Numbered from the stretch's first letter, positions 1-8,080 are shown. The stretch: 20,360 bases of DNA from CAYNGH01 sp964396845 (GCA_964396845.1 CAYNGH010000048.1:1-20360); one strand, 5' to 3'. Numbers and translations: made by a program. Notes: generated from the sequence alone by a model not told the origin.

Positions 1-502
1 TGCTGCTGTAAGATGCCTTGTCCGCCAGAGGCAGAAGCTGGGAGGGATCCTCGGTATCCGCAGGACAATTGGATATACCCACGCTGAGAGTGAAAGATAC
101 ATCCCGATCCATACCCTCCAGATGAACCCTGGCATCGTTGACATAAGCTCGAAGTTTTTCTGCAATCTCCACTGCTTCTCTTTTGGAGATTCCCGGGAGC
201 AGAACCACAAACTCATCCCCGGCATATCGGATGGTGATGCCCTCTCCGGACGCTCCGGCAATGGTCTGGGCAATCCAGATGAGGGCCTTGTCCCCCTTGT
301 CGTGTCCGTATGTATCGTTAAATCCCTTGAAATGATCAACATCAATCATCAGGAATGAAAGCTGGGTTTTCTTTTCGATAACTTCTCTGGACAGTTCAAT
401 TAACTGGCGGTTCATATACCGGCGGTTAAAAACCCTGGTCAGCTCATCCCTGTATAACAGATCCAGGAGGTCTTCCCGGGAAGACTCCAATTTGAAGGCC
501 AT
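1..502 (-). CDS. GGDEF-domain protein (putative diguanylate cyclase), 3' end cut by window edge
   Basis: The gene reads from an ATG at 502 down past base 1, giving 167 complete codons with no stop. A short N-terminus leads straight into a GGDEF domain, so the visible protein is cytoplasmic and has no sensor domain. The visible signature is RYAGDEF (AGDEF at residues 94-98). The metal-site Asp in the IDVDHFK motif (D54) and the guanine-contact N62 and D71 are present, and the later SVGIS motif is intact. This predicts c-di-GMP synthesis from two GTP. The first Gly of GGDEF is Ala, a variant known to be active in some cyclases. I see no RxxD inhibitory site five residues upstream. AGGGAG lies about 11 bases before the ATG. 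It follows tgt on the same strand after a 95-bp gap that shows no clear terminator or promoter. Confidence 0.85.
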   Translation of the reverse strand, partial: MAFKLESSREDLLDLLYRDELTRVFNRRYMNRQLIELSREVIEKKTQLSFLMIDVDHFKGFNDTYGHDKGDKALIWIAQTIAGASGEGITIRYAGDEFVVLLPGISKREAVEIAEKLRAYVNDARVHLEGMDRDVSFTLSVGISNCPADTEDPSQLLPLADKASYSS

Positions 503-597
503 AACAGCAATACTCCCTGTACTAAAAATCCAAACCCGCCGGCTTTATTTTTATTCCGACAGAATCATCCCTTGCATGTTATACCCAGTTTGCCATT

Positions 598-1710
598 TTA
601 TTTATCGGCAAAATACTCAGACAGGAATTTTTTCTTTAAAGAGTCAAATTCCCCTTTAATAATTGCTTCCCGGATGGATCGAACCAGATTCAGAGAAAAA
701 TACAGGTTGTGATATGTAGCCAGCCGGGGGCCCAGTATCTCACCGTTGATAAACAGATGACGAAGATATGACAAGGTGTGATTTTTGCACACATAACATC
801 CGCAGGAAGAGTCCGGCGATGAGAAATCATCCCGGTGCCGGGCATTCTTGATTATCACTCTCCCCCTCCTGGTCAGAAGAGTGCCGTTGCGGGCCATCCG
901 GGCCGGCAGAACACAGTCGAACATGTCGATGCCCCGTTGGACACATTCAAAAAAATCCTCGGGAGCGCCGACTCCCATAAGATAACGGGGTGCTTCTGCG
1001 GGAAGCTCCGGGGTCACTTCTTCAATCATCCGGTGCATCAGGTCCTTGGGCTCCCCCACCGACAACCCCCCGATGGAAAAACCAGCAAAACCTTCGTTGA
1101 CCATAAAACGGGCAGATTCCCTGCGCAAATCCTCAAACATGCCTCCCTGAATTATCCCAAAAAGCCACTGCCGGGGATTCCTGTGATAAGCCCTGCTCCT
1201 TCTGGCCCACTGGTGGGTCAATTTTAGGGATTTTTCCGCTTCCCCCCGATCTGCAGGGTAAGATAGGCATTCATCCAGGGGCATTATGATATCAGCCCCC
1301 AGAGCGTTTTCCAAGTCTATCACTGATTCCGGGGTGAACCGCATAAGAGCACCGTCCACATGGGATCGAAAAGTCACGCCGTCAGGATCGATGCGACGGA
1401 GTTTTGACAGGGAGAAAACCTGAAAGCCTCCCGAATCGGTAAGAATGGGACGATTCCAGTTCATGAACCGGTGCAGACCGCCGGCTTTTTCCACCAGTCC
1501 CGCGCCGGGACGAATCGACAGGTGGTATGTGTTAGACAGGATAATCGGGGCATCCAGCTCAATAAGATCCCGGAAGTCCATGGCCTTAACCGTGGCCCGG
1601 GTTCCCACTGGCATAAAGACCGGCGTTGGGATATCTCCTCTGGGAGTGGAAAGAACCCCGGCCCTGGCGTTGCCGTCAACCCCGGCCACCTTGAAGGAAA
1701 AGTTGTTCAA
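598..1710 (-). CDS. tgt: tRNA-guanine transglycosylase (queuine tRNA-ribosyltransferase)
   Basis: This 370-residue protein matches bacterial Tgt along its full length. Tgt swaps guanine-34 in GUN-anticodon tRNAs for the queuosine precursor preQ1 in the cytoplasm. Visible landmarks are the TDSGGFQ motif with the general acid/base Asp (D92), the QGG motif at 188-190, GGLSVGE (214-220), the nucleophile Asp in MFDCVLP (D265), and the zinc site C303, C305, C308 and H334. The loop usually written PTR-ARNG reads PARMARNG here, a mild Thr-to-Ala change. The start is TTG at 1710, with AGGAAG about 11 bases upstream. It lies two bases beyond the stop of the preceding gene, which suggests translational coupling. 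The N-terminus lines up with the family from this codon. Confidence 0.96.
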   Translation of the reverse strand: MNNFSFKVAGVDGNARAGVLSTPRGDIPTPVFMPVGTRATVKAMDFRDLIELDAPIILSNTYHLSIRPGAGLVEKAGGLHRFMNWNRPILTDSGGFQVFSLSKLRRIDPDGVTFRSHVDGALMRFTPESVIDLENALGADIIMPLDECLSYPADRGEAEKSLKLTHQWARRSRAYHRNPRQWLFGIIQGGMFEDLRRESARFMVNEGFAGFSIGGLSVGEPKDLMHRMIEEVTPELPAEAPRYLMGVGAPEDFFECVQRGIDMFDCVLPARMARNGTLLTRRGRVIIKNARHRDDFSSPDSSCGCYVCKNHTLSYLRHLFINGEILGPRLATYHNLYFSLNLVRSIREAIIKGEFDSLKKKFLSEYFADK

Positions 1711-1712
1711 TG

Positions 1713-2156
1713 TCAGTTTACTTCCTTTGCCGGGGCCAGCATCCGGGTCACCTTGTCCTTCAAATCGGGATTATCTGGCCGGGTCATGATTTCCACCACG
1801 ATATTGTCCCTGATAAGAATTTTATTCATATGCCCCACAGACTTGTTTATCTTGCGGGCGGTGGCCTCTGCCTGTTTTACATCGCCGCACTGGACAAAGT
1901 TCACCTGCAGACGGCAACGGCCATTTACAATGAACACCTGATTGGCAAGACCCAGCAAGGGCTTGATGCCGAACTGCTTTTCCAGCCGGGGCAGTTCACC
2001 CGGCGAGGCGATATAGTTGCGGGAAAGCTCCCAGTCCTTGGGGAGGTTTTCCTTTTTGAAGGTTATCGACCCTATTTCCAGGGCCCATGCAGGCATTCCC
2101 AGGGTAATAATCCCCGTCAGAACCAGCAGGATGAACGAACGAAATCTTCTGAACAT
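1713..2156 (-). CDS. Exported protein of unknown function
   Basis: I do not recognise this 147-residue protein. Residues 1-25 form a clear Sec signal peptide: an Arg-rich start, a hydrophobic core and an Ala-Trp-Ala cleavage site before Leu-Glu. The mature part should therefore be periplasmic, of about 122 residues and basic. It has two cysteines (C81 and C90) nine residues apart that could form a disulfide. There is no second membrane segment and no lipobox. It sits between hldA and tgt, two bases ahead of the tgt start, in the place where many genomes carry the membrane protein YajC. It does not resemble YajC. The ATG at 2156 has CAAGG close upstream and AAGGAG further up. The 80-bp gap before it shows nothing distinctive. 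Confidence 0.7.
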   Translation of the reverse strand: MFRRFRSFILLVLTGIITLGMPAWALEIGSITFKKENLPKDWELSRNYIASPGELPRLEKQFGIKPLLGLANQVFIVNGRCRLQVNFVQCGDVKQAEATARKINKSVGHMNKILIRDNIVVEIMTRPDNPDLKDKVTRMLAPAKEVN

Positions 2157-2236
2157 TTGCCTTGTGTTTCTCCTTCCCGTTACCTTACATGATCAGTATG
2201 ATTATTTCCAAATTTCATCCCGGTTGGGGAAAAAAA

Positions 2237-3211
2237 TCAGAATGCGCCATGTCTTTCCAGAACTTCCTGAAGCTCCTCCTGGGAAACTGTGGCAGTGCCC
2301 AGCTTGCCCACCACAACCCCCGCGGCATAGTTGGCAATGGCCGCAGCATCAGGATAGTCGGCCCCGGAGGCTACTGACAAGGCAACCACTGCAATCACCG
2401 TGTCCCCGGCCCCTGTCACATCATAAACATTTCTGGCAGTGGTGGGCACATGAAGGATGCCTCCGTCCTCTTCGAACAGGGACATCCCTTTTTCTCCCCG
2501 GGTTATGAGGCAGTTTGAACCCAGCTGTCTGACCATCTTCCGGCCGATTTTCACCAGGTCTTCTTCATTTTCCTCTTCAATGGATGCGTATATGGAGGCT
2601 TCCTTGTGGTTGGGGGTCACCAGGTTCACTCCCCGGAAATATTTCATATTTCTCGGCTTGGGGTCAACGATGATGGGCACATTGCAGGGTTCCGCCACCG
2701 AGATAAGGTCCTTCACCAGGTCCCGGGTCACAATTCCCTTGGCATAATCAGATATTACAATGCAGTCGATATCCCCGATTAAAGATGCCACTCTTTCGAT
2801 GATCCGCCGGGTGGTTTTTCCGCTGATATGGCTTCGAAGCTCATAGTCGATCCGCAGGAGTTGCTGGCCCTGGCCCATCACTCGAACCTTGCGGATGGTG
2901 GGACGTTCCTCGGTAAAGAGAATCGGGTTTATTCCCCGTTCCATCATTCCATTAGTGAGAATGGTTTTTTCCTGATCCTCGCCGGTGACCCCTATCATAT
3001 GGACCTGTCCCCACAGAGCGGAAATATTGTTGGCAACATTGGCGGCACCGCCGGGCACATGAGTAACCTTGCGGACTTCCACCACCTGAATGGGAGCTTC
3101 CGGGGAGATTCTCTCCACCTGCCCCCATATGTATTCATCCAGCATTATATCGCCGACGATAAGAATCCGGGCTTTTTTAAACTTCCGGATTATTCTGGAA
3201 TACTTTGCCAT
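2237..3211 (-). CDS. hldA: D-glycero-beta-D-manno-heptose-7-phosphate kinase (PfkB family)
   Basis: This 324-residue ribokinase/PfkB-fold enzyme phosphorylates heptose-7-phosphate at C1 in the ADP-heptose pathway that feeds LPS inner-core synthesis. The early segment VGDIMLDEY, then ERISPEAP and PGGAANVA, is diagnostic of the RfaE1/HldE kinase domain. The C-terminal DVTGAGDT motif carries the catalytic base (D270). E. coli fuses this domain to the adenylyltransferase in HldE; here the two are separate genes, as in many other bacteria. Length and domain limits fit a stand-alone HldA. The ATG at 3211 has AGGAAAG just upstream. The gene is 36 bp downstream of hldC on the same strand, so both are likely in one transcript. 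Confidence 0.95.
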   Translation of the reverse strand: MAKYSRIIRKFKKARILIVGDIMLDEYIWGQVERISPEAPIQVVEVRKVTHVPGGAANVANNISALWGQVHMIGVTGEDQEKTILTNGMMERGINPILFTEERPTIRKVRVMGQGQQLLRIDYELRSHISGKTTRRIIERVASLIGDIDCIVISDYAKGIVTRDLVKDLISVAEPCNVPIIVDPKPRNMKYFRGVNLVTPNHKEASIYASIEEENEEDLVKIGRKMVRQLGSNCLITRGEKGMSLFEEDGGILHVPTTARNVYDVTGAGDTVIAVVALSVASGADYPDAAAIANYAAGVVVGKLGTATVSQEELQEVLERHGAF

Positions 3212-3247
3212 TCTGTCTTTCCTGCTGTCTTCTGATTCATAAATATC

Positions 3248-3757
3248 TTACATTCTGCCATCCAGGGACATTCCTGACTGAATCCGCAGAATGGTATCCG
3301 TGGTGGAGGCCCCCGGTATCATGGGGACTATCTCCACACGGCCTCCGTAGGATTCCACAGCCCGGGCCTCGGGAATCTGATCCATGGTATAGTCGCCCCC
3401 CTTCACCTGGATATGGGGACGCAGGGTCAGGATCAGTTCTTCGGGGGTGTCCTGGTCAAATATCACTACATAATCCACCATTTCCAGGGCTGATAGAACT
3501 TCAGCCCGGTGATCCTGGGAATTGACAGGGCGATCCGGCCCTTTGTATCTGCGAACCGACGAATCACTGTTAAGCCCAACAATCAGCAGGTCCCCCATGG
3601 CCCTGGCCTGTCGGAGATAACGGACATGCCCCACATGAATTATATCAAAACAGCCGTTGGTAAAGATCACGGTTTTACCCTGCCGTCTTGAATCATCAAC
3701 TATCCGGGAGAGTTCATCCCGGCCCAAAATCTTGTCTTTCCGGGGGTTCTGGCTCAA
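3248..3757 (-). CDS. hldC: D-glycero-beta-D-manno-heptose 1-phosphate adenylyltransferase
   Basis: This 169-residue cytidylyltransferase-fold protein matches the C-terminal half of HldE (RfaE2 type). It transfers AMP from ATP to heptose-1-phosphate. The nucleotide-binding motif FTNGCFDIIHVGH carries the HxGH pair H41 and H44. The segments KGPDRPVN, VKGGDYT and the late STTDTILRI are also typical of the family. The start is TTG at 3757, with a strong AGGAG seven bases upstream. An in-frame TAA lies further upstream, and there is no ATG in between. It is the first gene of the minus-strand cluster and faces a 154-bp divergent region. A 22-codon ORF that ends by overlapping the TTG is listed separately. 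Confidence 0.95.
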   Translation of the reverse strand: MSQNPRKDKILGRDELSRIVDDSRRQGKTVIFTNGCFDIIHVGHVRYLRQARAMGDLLIVGLNSDSSVRRYKGPDRPVNSQDHRAEVLSALEMVDYVVIFDQDTPEELILTLRPHIQVKGGDYTMDQIPEARAVESYGGRVEIVPMIPGASTTDTILRIQSGMSLDGRM

Positions 3758-3822
3758 AAGCCGCTCCTTTGCCTGCCTGATTCTTCCTGAGGGTGTCGGC
3801 AGTTATATTCTTTTTTTTCCAT
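3754..3822 (-). CDS. Possible 22-residue leader ORF overlapping the hldC start
   Basis: An ATG at 3822 with AGGAG five bases upstream opens a 22-codon frame. Its TGA overlaps the TTG start of hldC in a TTGA arrangement. The product would be short and charged, beginning MEKKEYNC. Such overlaps can couple translation of a downstream gene. The support is only a good ribosome-binding site and the overlap. It could be chance, and no function is claimed. Confidence 0.25.
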   Translation of the reverse strand: MEKKEYNCRHPQEESGRQRSGF

Positions 3823-3854
3823 TGCACTCCTGCCCCGGCCAGAAGTGTCCCGGA

Positions 3855-3884
3855 AGGATTTTCCCCCGTTTAATTGAAAATCCT
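3855..3884. repeat. 9-bp perfect inverted repeat in the hldC/kinase divergent region
   Basis: AGGATTTTC at 3855-3863 is repeated in reverse complement at 3876-3884, with a 12-base spacer. It lies about 28 bases before the start of the pseudokinase gene. It could be an operator or a 5'-UTR hairpin. It lacks a following T-run, so it is not a typical terminator. A short palindrome, TCCAATTGGA (3894-3903), follows and overlaps the GGAG ribosome-binding site. No convincing promoter was seen for either divergent gene in this 154-bp gap. Confidence 0.4.
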
Positions 3885-3911
3885 CAGGTTACATCCAATT
3901 GGAGATATATC

Positions 3912-4883
3912 ATGCCTCTGCCTGTTGGTACGATTCTCAGCAATCGTTACCGCATATCCAAAATATTATACCAGAGCAAACTGGCCAATGTTTATACTGT
4001 CGAGGATATTCACCTTGTGGGCAACATCTGGGCCGTCAAGGAAATGAAAGTCCTGGCCATGAACAGCACTGACCGCCAGAAAATAATCGCCCACTTCCAG
4101 GCGGAGGTGGTGAAGATGACCGAGCTCAATCATCCAAACCTGGCCCGGGTCATAGATTTTTTTGTCGAGGGCCGGAATCTTTATATTATCAGGGAGTTCA
4201 TCCCGGCCTTTGACATCGAAACCCTTATGGCCAAGTCCAGCGGTCATCTCAAGGAAAGAGATGTGCTGGCCTGGGGAATACAGCTGGCGGACTGCCTGAG
4301 TTATCTTTACAGCAAAAAGTTCCCGGCGGTATTTTACCGGGAGCTGACCCTGGGAAACATTCTGGTCAACTCCGAGGGAATGATAAAAATTATAGACCTG
4401 GGGCTGGCCCGGCTTTTCCAGACGGAAACCAACCCGGAAAAGATGCAGTCCATGGGGTCCATGCATTATGCCCCGCCGGAGCAGTTTGATGAATACGGAT
4501 CCTTTGACCAGAGATCCCTTGTTTACAGTTGCGGGGCTATGCTTTATCACATGCTCACCGCCAGGAATCCCTCGGGGCATCTGTTCAACCTGCCCCCCAT
4601 AGACCAGTTCAATCAGGAAGTATCCCGGACAACCCGTTCCATCATCAGCAAGGCCACTGCCAACGAACCCCGGATGCGCCATCAGTCCCTGTCAGATTTA
4701 AAGAGGGATCTGTCCAGGGCAAGAAAAGATCCCGGCTCTGCCCGAAGGGTGGCAGAAGTCCCTCCAGAACCTGAGGAAAAAGCCGGGGGAGGCACTTTTG
4801 GTATTCTGGCAACAGTGGCATATATTCTGGGTCTGATCGTGGCCGGTGGTCTGATATTTCTCATCTACAGGCTGTTTTTTTAA
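3912..4883 (+). CDS. Membrane-tailed Ser/Thr kinase homologue, predicted pseudokinase
   Basis: This 323-residue protein has a Hanks-type kinase domain (about 10-270) and one C-terminal membrane segment (about 294-320) ending in a short basic/aromatic tail. The ATP-anchoring Lys (AVKEM, K43) and a candidate helix-C Glu (E65) remain. The glycine loop reads YQSKLANVY, with no glycines. The HRD-x-K-x-x-N loop reads YRELTLGN, so the catalytic Asp is Glu (E144) and the loop Lys is Thr (T146); N149 is kept. DFG is DLG (D162). The structural Asp of the usual RSDIYS motif is lost (RSLVYS). Phosphotransfer is therefore unlikely and a docking or regulatory role is more probable. The chosen ATG at 3912 has GGAG seven bases upstream and matches the starts of the two neighbouring kinases. 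The frame stays open upstream, but that part looks non-coding. Confidence 0.88.
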   Translation: MPLPVGTILSNRYRISKILYQSKLANVYTVEDIHLVGNIWAVKEMKVLAMNSTDRQKIIAHFQAEVVKMTELNHPNLARVIDFFVEGRNLYIIREFIPAFDIETLMAKSSGHLKERDVLAWGIQLADCLSYLYSKKFPAVFYRELTLGNILVNSEGMIKIIDLGLARLFQTETNPEKMQSMGSMHYAPPEQFDEYGSFDQRSLVYSCGAMLYHMLTARNPSGHLFNLPPIDQFNQEVSRTTRSIISKATANEPRMRHQSLSDLKRDLSRARKDPGSARRVAEVPPEPEEKAGGGTFGILATVAYILGLIVAGGLIFLIYRLFF

Positions 4884-4904
4884 TAATTCCCGGAAAGGAA
4901 ACCG

Positions 4905-7316
4905 ATGCTCAAGACCGGCTACATACTGGGCAACCGTTATCAGGTTATCAAAACTCTGGGACAGGGCGGGCAGAGTAATGTTTACCTTCTGAAGGACCTG
5001 CGCCTCAAGGGAAAAAAATGGGTTGCCAAGGAGATGGTCACCCAGTATGCGGAACCCCGGGATCAGGCCCTGGCCAAGGCACACTTTGAACAGGAAGCCA
5101 ACCTGCTGGCAACTCTGGAGCATCCCAACCTGCCCAGGGTAATCGACTACTTCACCCAGGGGGGGAAGTATTATCTTATAATGAGCTATCTCAAGGGAGA
5201 GGATCTGGAAAGAAAACTAAAGCGCCGCAAAGCTCCTTTCACCGAAGAAGAAGTTGCCGGCTGGGCAGTCCAGATTGCAACGGTGCTGTATTATCTTCAC
5301 CGGCAGAAAAAACCGGTTATCTTTCGGGACATCAAGCCATCCAACATCATGATCTGCCAGGGGCAGGTAAAACTTATCGATTTCGGCATTGCCCGGCACT
5401 TCAACCCCTCCAAGCATGGGGACACTCTCCGCATAGGCTCGCCGGGATATTCACCTCCAGAACAATACTCGGGCCAGACAGATCCCCGCTCGGACATATT
5501 TGCCCTGGGGGTTACCATGCACCATCTCCTGACGGGACAGGATCCGTCAAAGACCAAATCTCCCTTCAACCTGCCCCCTATGGCGCAGTTCAATCCCCAT
5601 GTGAGCACCCGGATGGAGGAGATAATCCAGAAAGCCACCAGAATTAATCCAGATGAACGCTACCAGGATGCCCTTCTGATGAAATCCGCCATCCGGGACC
5701 TCATCAGAAGCAAGGGGACCAGGAAAGTCCTGGATCAGGAGAATCCCACCTCCGACACTGAAGAGAAGGATAACCCCCCGGAGGAAGAAACCGGGGATCA
5801 GCTTGCCGATGCTGATGCATCCCATGAAACTGTGGAAGTCCCCGGGGAAAATAATCCCGTTGCCGAGGCAGAAAATGGGGATAATCACGGTGTCCAGCCT
5901 TCTTTGCCGGAGAAACCTGACAAAGACAAGGACAATGACAAAAAGACCGGCGAACTGAACCAGGACGACCACAGCACCCCGACAGACATAAAAGAACTGG
6001 CCCGGCAGAAGGCCCGGGAAATCCTGGAAAAATCCAATAAGACAAAAGAGAGCAAGGCCACTGGAAAGAAGTCCCCGGCAGGGGTGCTGGTTCTGCTGGC
6101 ATTGATTGTTCTTTTTGCTGTGGGAATAAGATATATCCTGCCTCGATTTTTCGAAGAAAGCACAGGCATCCCCATCAGCCCGGCGGAGCCATCCCCGGCG
6201 ATGACCCCATCGGATATTGACCTGGCTACGGATGCCCTGTCCCAGAATCAACCCCGCAAGGCTCTCAGGCTGTTGGAAAATGTCAGAAAAAAAACTCCCA
6301 GGGATCCCATTGCCCAGCTTCACATCAACAACGCCTGGGCCATGATGACCAGTCAACACACTGTGGAGGCAGTCATCGGGATAAACCCTGACAACCCCGC
6401 TTCAGGGTCGATTCTTTCAGGGGCAGTATTCTCCCAGCACAGGGCCAATCTTCAGGGGGGCATCCGGGGACGAAAGCTGGTGCTGACCCTTGTTGAGCTT
6501 TCGGGAAATCCTGACCGGGACAGGGCTGACTTAATGAGCAGGATTCAGGAAGAACCTGGCCCTATGGCGGTTATCATTGCCCGGGATGATCTCCCATATG
6601 CCGATGAAGTTATAAAAGAAGCAGAAAGCCGGGAAATGCCCCTGCTACTGACAGGAAGCCTGGAAGCTGACAGCCCCCTTCCCGGCGGTAGGGTGAACCG
6701 GCAGTCATATTTTCGCGCCGGGGCACTTCTGGCCCGGCGGGAAGGTTTTAAAAAGGTTAGAATAAAAGCCTCGGCTCCGGAAGAACTATCTACTGCTTTG
6801 AAAAATAACGGCATTACCATCATCAGGGATGATTCAACAGGGGAAGATTCTGCCAACAGTTTGGGGGGATTGGCCCTCACGGTTCAAGGCTTCCGGATTC
6901 CCTGGATTATTGAAGAGTCAGATACTCAGTCCCTGCTGATCATCTCTCCCCTGGCACCGCCGGAAGTGCCCGAAGGGACAGATTTTTCGGAAAATAGAGC
7001 AGTCCTCGGCCTTTCTCCCCTCTACCAGGGGCCGGAAAATCCTGTGTCATCAAATTTTATCATAGAGTATTCCCGGCTTTACGGGGATAGACTGCCGGAT
7101 TACTACTCCGCCGCCGGCGCCGACAGTCTGGACTGCATAATATTTGCAGCCCGGCAGGCATTTCCCCAGTCCCGGCGGATCTATCGCTTCCTCGGGGATG
7201 AAAATATCCCGGTGCCCTTTACGGGGATTCTGACACCGGAAGCCAGCCTGAGATGGTCAGTGCAGAAGCTTGACAAAGGTCAATGGAAGCAGACAGGAGG
7301 CTTCATCACAAGATGA
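4905..7316 (+). CDS. Transmembrane Ser/Thr protein kinase with periplasmic-binding-protein-like sensor domain
   Basis: This 803-residue protein has three parts. Residues 10-270 are a kinase domain with a glycine loop GQGGQSNVY, Lys K42, catalytic loop FRDIKPSN (D142, K144, N147; HRD is FRD) and DFG at 159-161, so it should be active. A long hydrophilic, acid- and Lys-rich linker (about 275-385) follows. One membrane helix spans about 388-410. Outside the membrane there is a helical TPR-like stretch (about 435-475), then a region (about 487-790) resembling type I periplasmic binding proteins of the branched-chain amino-acid family (Peripla_BP_6). That region has a GSILSGAVF segment, GGIRGRKL, and a late YYSAAGADSLDCIIFAA stretch. 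This suggests extracytoplasmic ligand sensing coupled to cytoplasmic phosphorylation; the ligand is unknown. AAAGGAAA precedes the ATG. The gene starts 21 bp after the pseudokinase and overlaps the FHA gene by 4 bp. Confidence 0.9.
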   Translation: MLKTGYILGNRYQVIKTLGQGGQSNVYLLKDLRLKGKKWVAKEMVTQYAEPRDQALAKAHFEQEANLLATLEHPNLPRVIDYFTQGGKYYLIMSYLKGEDLERKLKRRKAPFTEEEVAGWAVQIATVLYYLHRQKKPVIFRDIKPSNIMICQGQVKLIDFGIARHFNPSKHGDTLRIGSPGYSPPEQYSGQTDPRSDIFALGVTMHHLLTGQDPSKTKSPFNLPPMAQFNPHVSTRMEEIIQKATRINPDERYQDALLMKSAIRDLIRSKGTRKVLDQENPTSDTEEKDNPPEEETGDQLADADASHETVEVPGENNPVAEAENGDNHGVQPSLPEKPDKDKDNDKKTGELNQDDHSTPTDIKELARQKAREILEKSNKTKESKATGKKSPAGVLVLLALIVLFAVGIRYILPRFFEESTGIPISPAEPSPAMTPSDIDLATDALSQNQPRKALRLLENVRKKTPRDPIAQLHINNAWAMMTSQHTVEAVIGINPDNPASGSILSGAVFSQHRANLQGGIRGRKLVLTLVELSGNPDRDRADLMSRIQEEPGPMAVIIARDDLPYADEVIKEAESREMPLLLTGSLEADSPLPGGRVNRQSYFRAGALLARREGFKKVRIKASAPEELSTALKNNGITIIRDDSTGEDSANSLGGLALTVQGFRIPWIIEESDTQSLLIISPLAPPEVPEGTDFSENRAVLGLSPLYQGPENPVSSNFIIEYSRLYGDRLPDYYSAAGADSLDCIIFAARQAFPQSRRIYRFLGDENIPVPFTGILTPEASLRWSVQKLDKGQWKQTGGFITR

Positions 7317-8062
7317 TATTCAAGAAACTGGTAATATTTCTGCTGGTGGTGTTCACGGGAATTCTCGGGGGAGTTTACCTGATAGATTTTATTGGCAGTC
7401 GGGCAGGTTACCCCAAGAGCCTGGTTGATTTTACCGCCGCGGTTTATTCAGGGCTGTTCATAATTCTGGCCCTGATACTGGGAAAGAACATCCCCAGGGA
7501 AGATGATGAAGCCGATGAACCTGCTCCCGGCCCCAAGGCCCGCAAGGATTCTCCCATATATGCCTATCTGGTTCCTGTTTCCGGAAAGACTGTGGCGGGT
7601 TTTCCCATAACCCGGCGTCTTATGACCATTGGTCGGGAGGTTCGAAGCGACATCCTTATAAACGAGGAGTCAGTTTCAAAAAAACATGCCCAGATAATGG
7701 CCCTTCCCGGCGGGTTCATGCTCAAGGATCTGGACAGCTCCAACGGCACATTCATCAACAACCAGCGTATCCACGAGGCATACCTGGGGGACGGCGACAT
7801 GGTCACCTTCGGCGAAGCCAAGTATTCATTTGTATGTGCCAAGGTAGTTCAGCCCCTGGAAGACGGGGATACATCAATCTCTGCAGAGCTGGAAATCGAC
7901 ATGAAAAAACTGGCAGAGTCATCCACCGCTACATATACATCCACCAGATCCCGAACCGCTGCCGAGGCACCCCGGAAGTCAGGCAAAAATGTCGGCGATA
8001 TGACCTTCAAGCCTCCCCGGGGGTTTGATTCCACCGACGACGATAATCAGGTTGACCGATGA
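7313..8062 (+). CDS. Membrane-anchored FHA-domain protein
   Basis: This 249-residue protein has two N-terminal hydrophobic helices (about 5-27 and 40-62). A cytoplasmic FHA domain (about 85-175) follows, then a polar tail. FHA domains bind phosphothreonine peptides. The core residues are all visible: GR (G107, R108), the S-x-x-H motif (S122, H125), and LKDLDSSNGTFINN. Binding should therefore be functional. The ATG at 7313 overlaps the kinase stop as ATGA, placing it in the same operon as the sensor kinase. An in-frame ATG ten codons upstream (7283) also has an AAAGG and cannot be excluded, but the overlap start gives the better membrane N-terminus. The likely role is to read phosphothreonines made by the adjacent kinase. 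The end of the gene contains the mlaE promoter. Confidence 0.92.
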   Translation: MIFKKLVIFLLVVFTGILGGVYLIDFIGSRAGYPKSLVDFTAAVYSGLFIILALILGKNIPREDDEADEPAPGPKARKDSPIYAYLVPVSGKTVAGFPITRRLMTIGREVRSDILINEESVSKKHAQIMALPGGFMLKDLDSSNGTFINNQRIHEAYLGDGDMVTFGEAKYSFVCAKVVQPLEDGDTSISAELEIDMKKLAESSTATYTSTRSRTAAEAPRKSGKNVGDMTFKPPRGFDSTDDDNQVDR

Positions 8063-8080
8063 GAGTAAAAAAGATAAAAT
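8052..8080 (+). promoter_or_regulatory. Sigma70-like promoter for the mla operon
   Basis: TTGACC (8052-8057) and TAAAAT (8075-8080) are separated by exactly 17 bases, and each box matches five of six consensus positions. The -35 box lies within the last codons and stop of the FHA gene. Transcription would begin near 8087, giving a 5' leader of about 40 bases before mlaE. This would let mlaEFD be transcribed separately from the kinase-FHA genes. Based on sequence match only. Confidence 0.5.

Noticed and set aside
3657..3911. N-terminal extension of the pseudokinase gene to an upstream ATG at 3657
   Set aside because: The frame is open, but it overlaps hldC on the other strand. The ATG at 3912 has a good ribosome-binding site and gives an N-terminus like the other two kinases.
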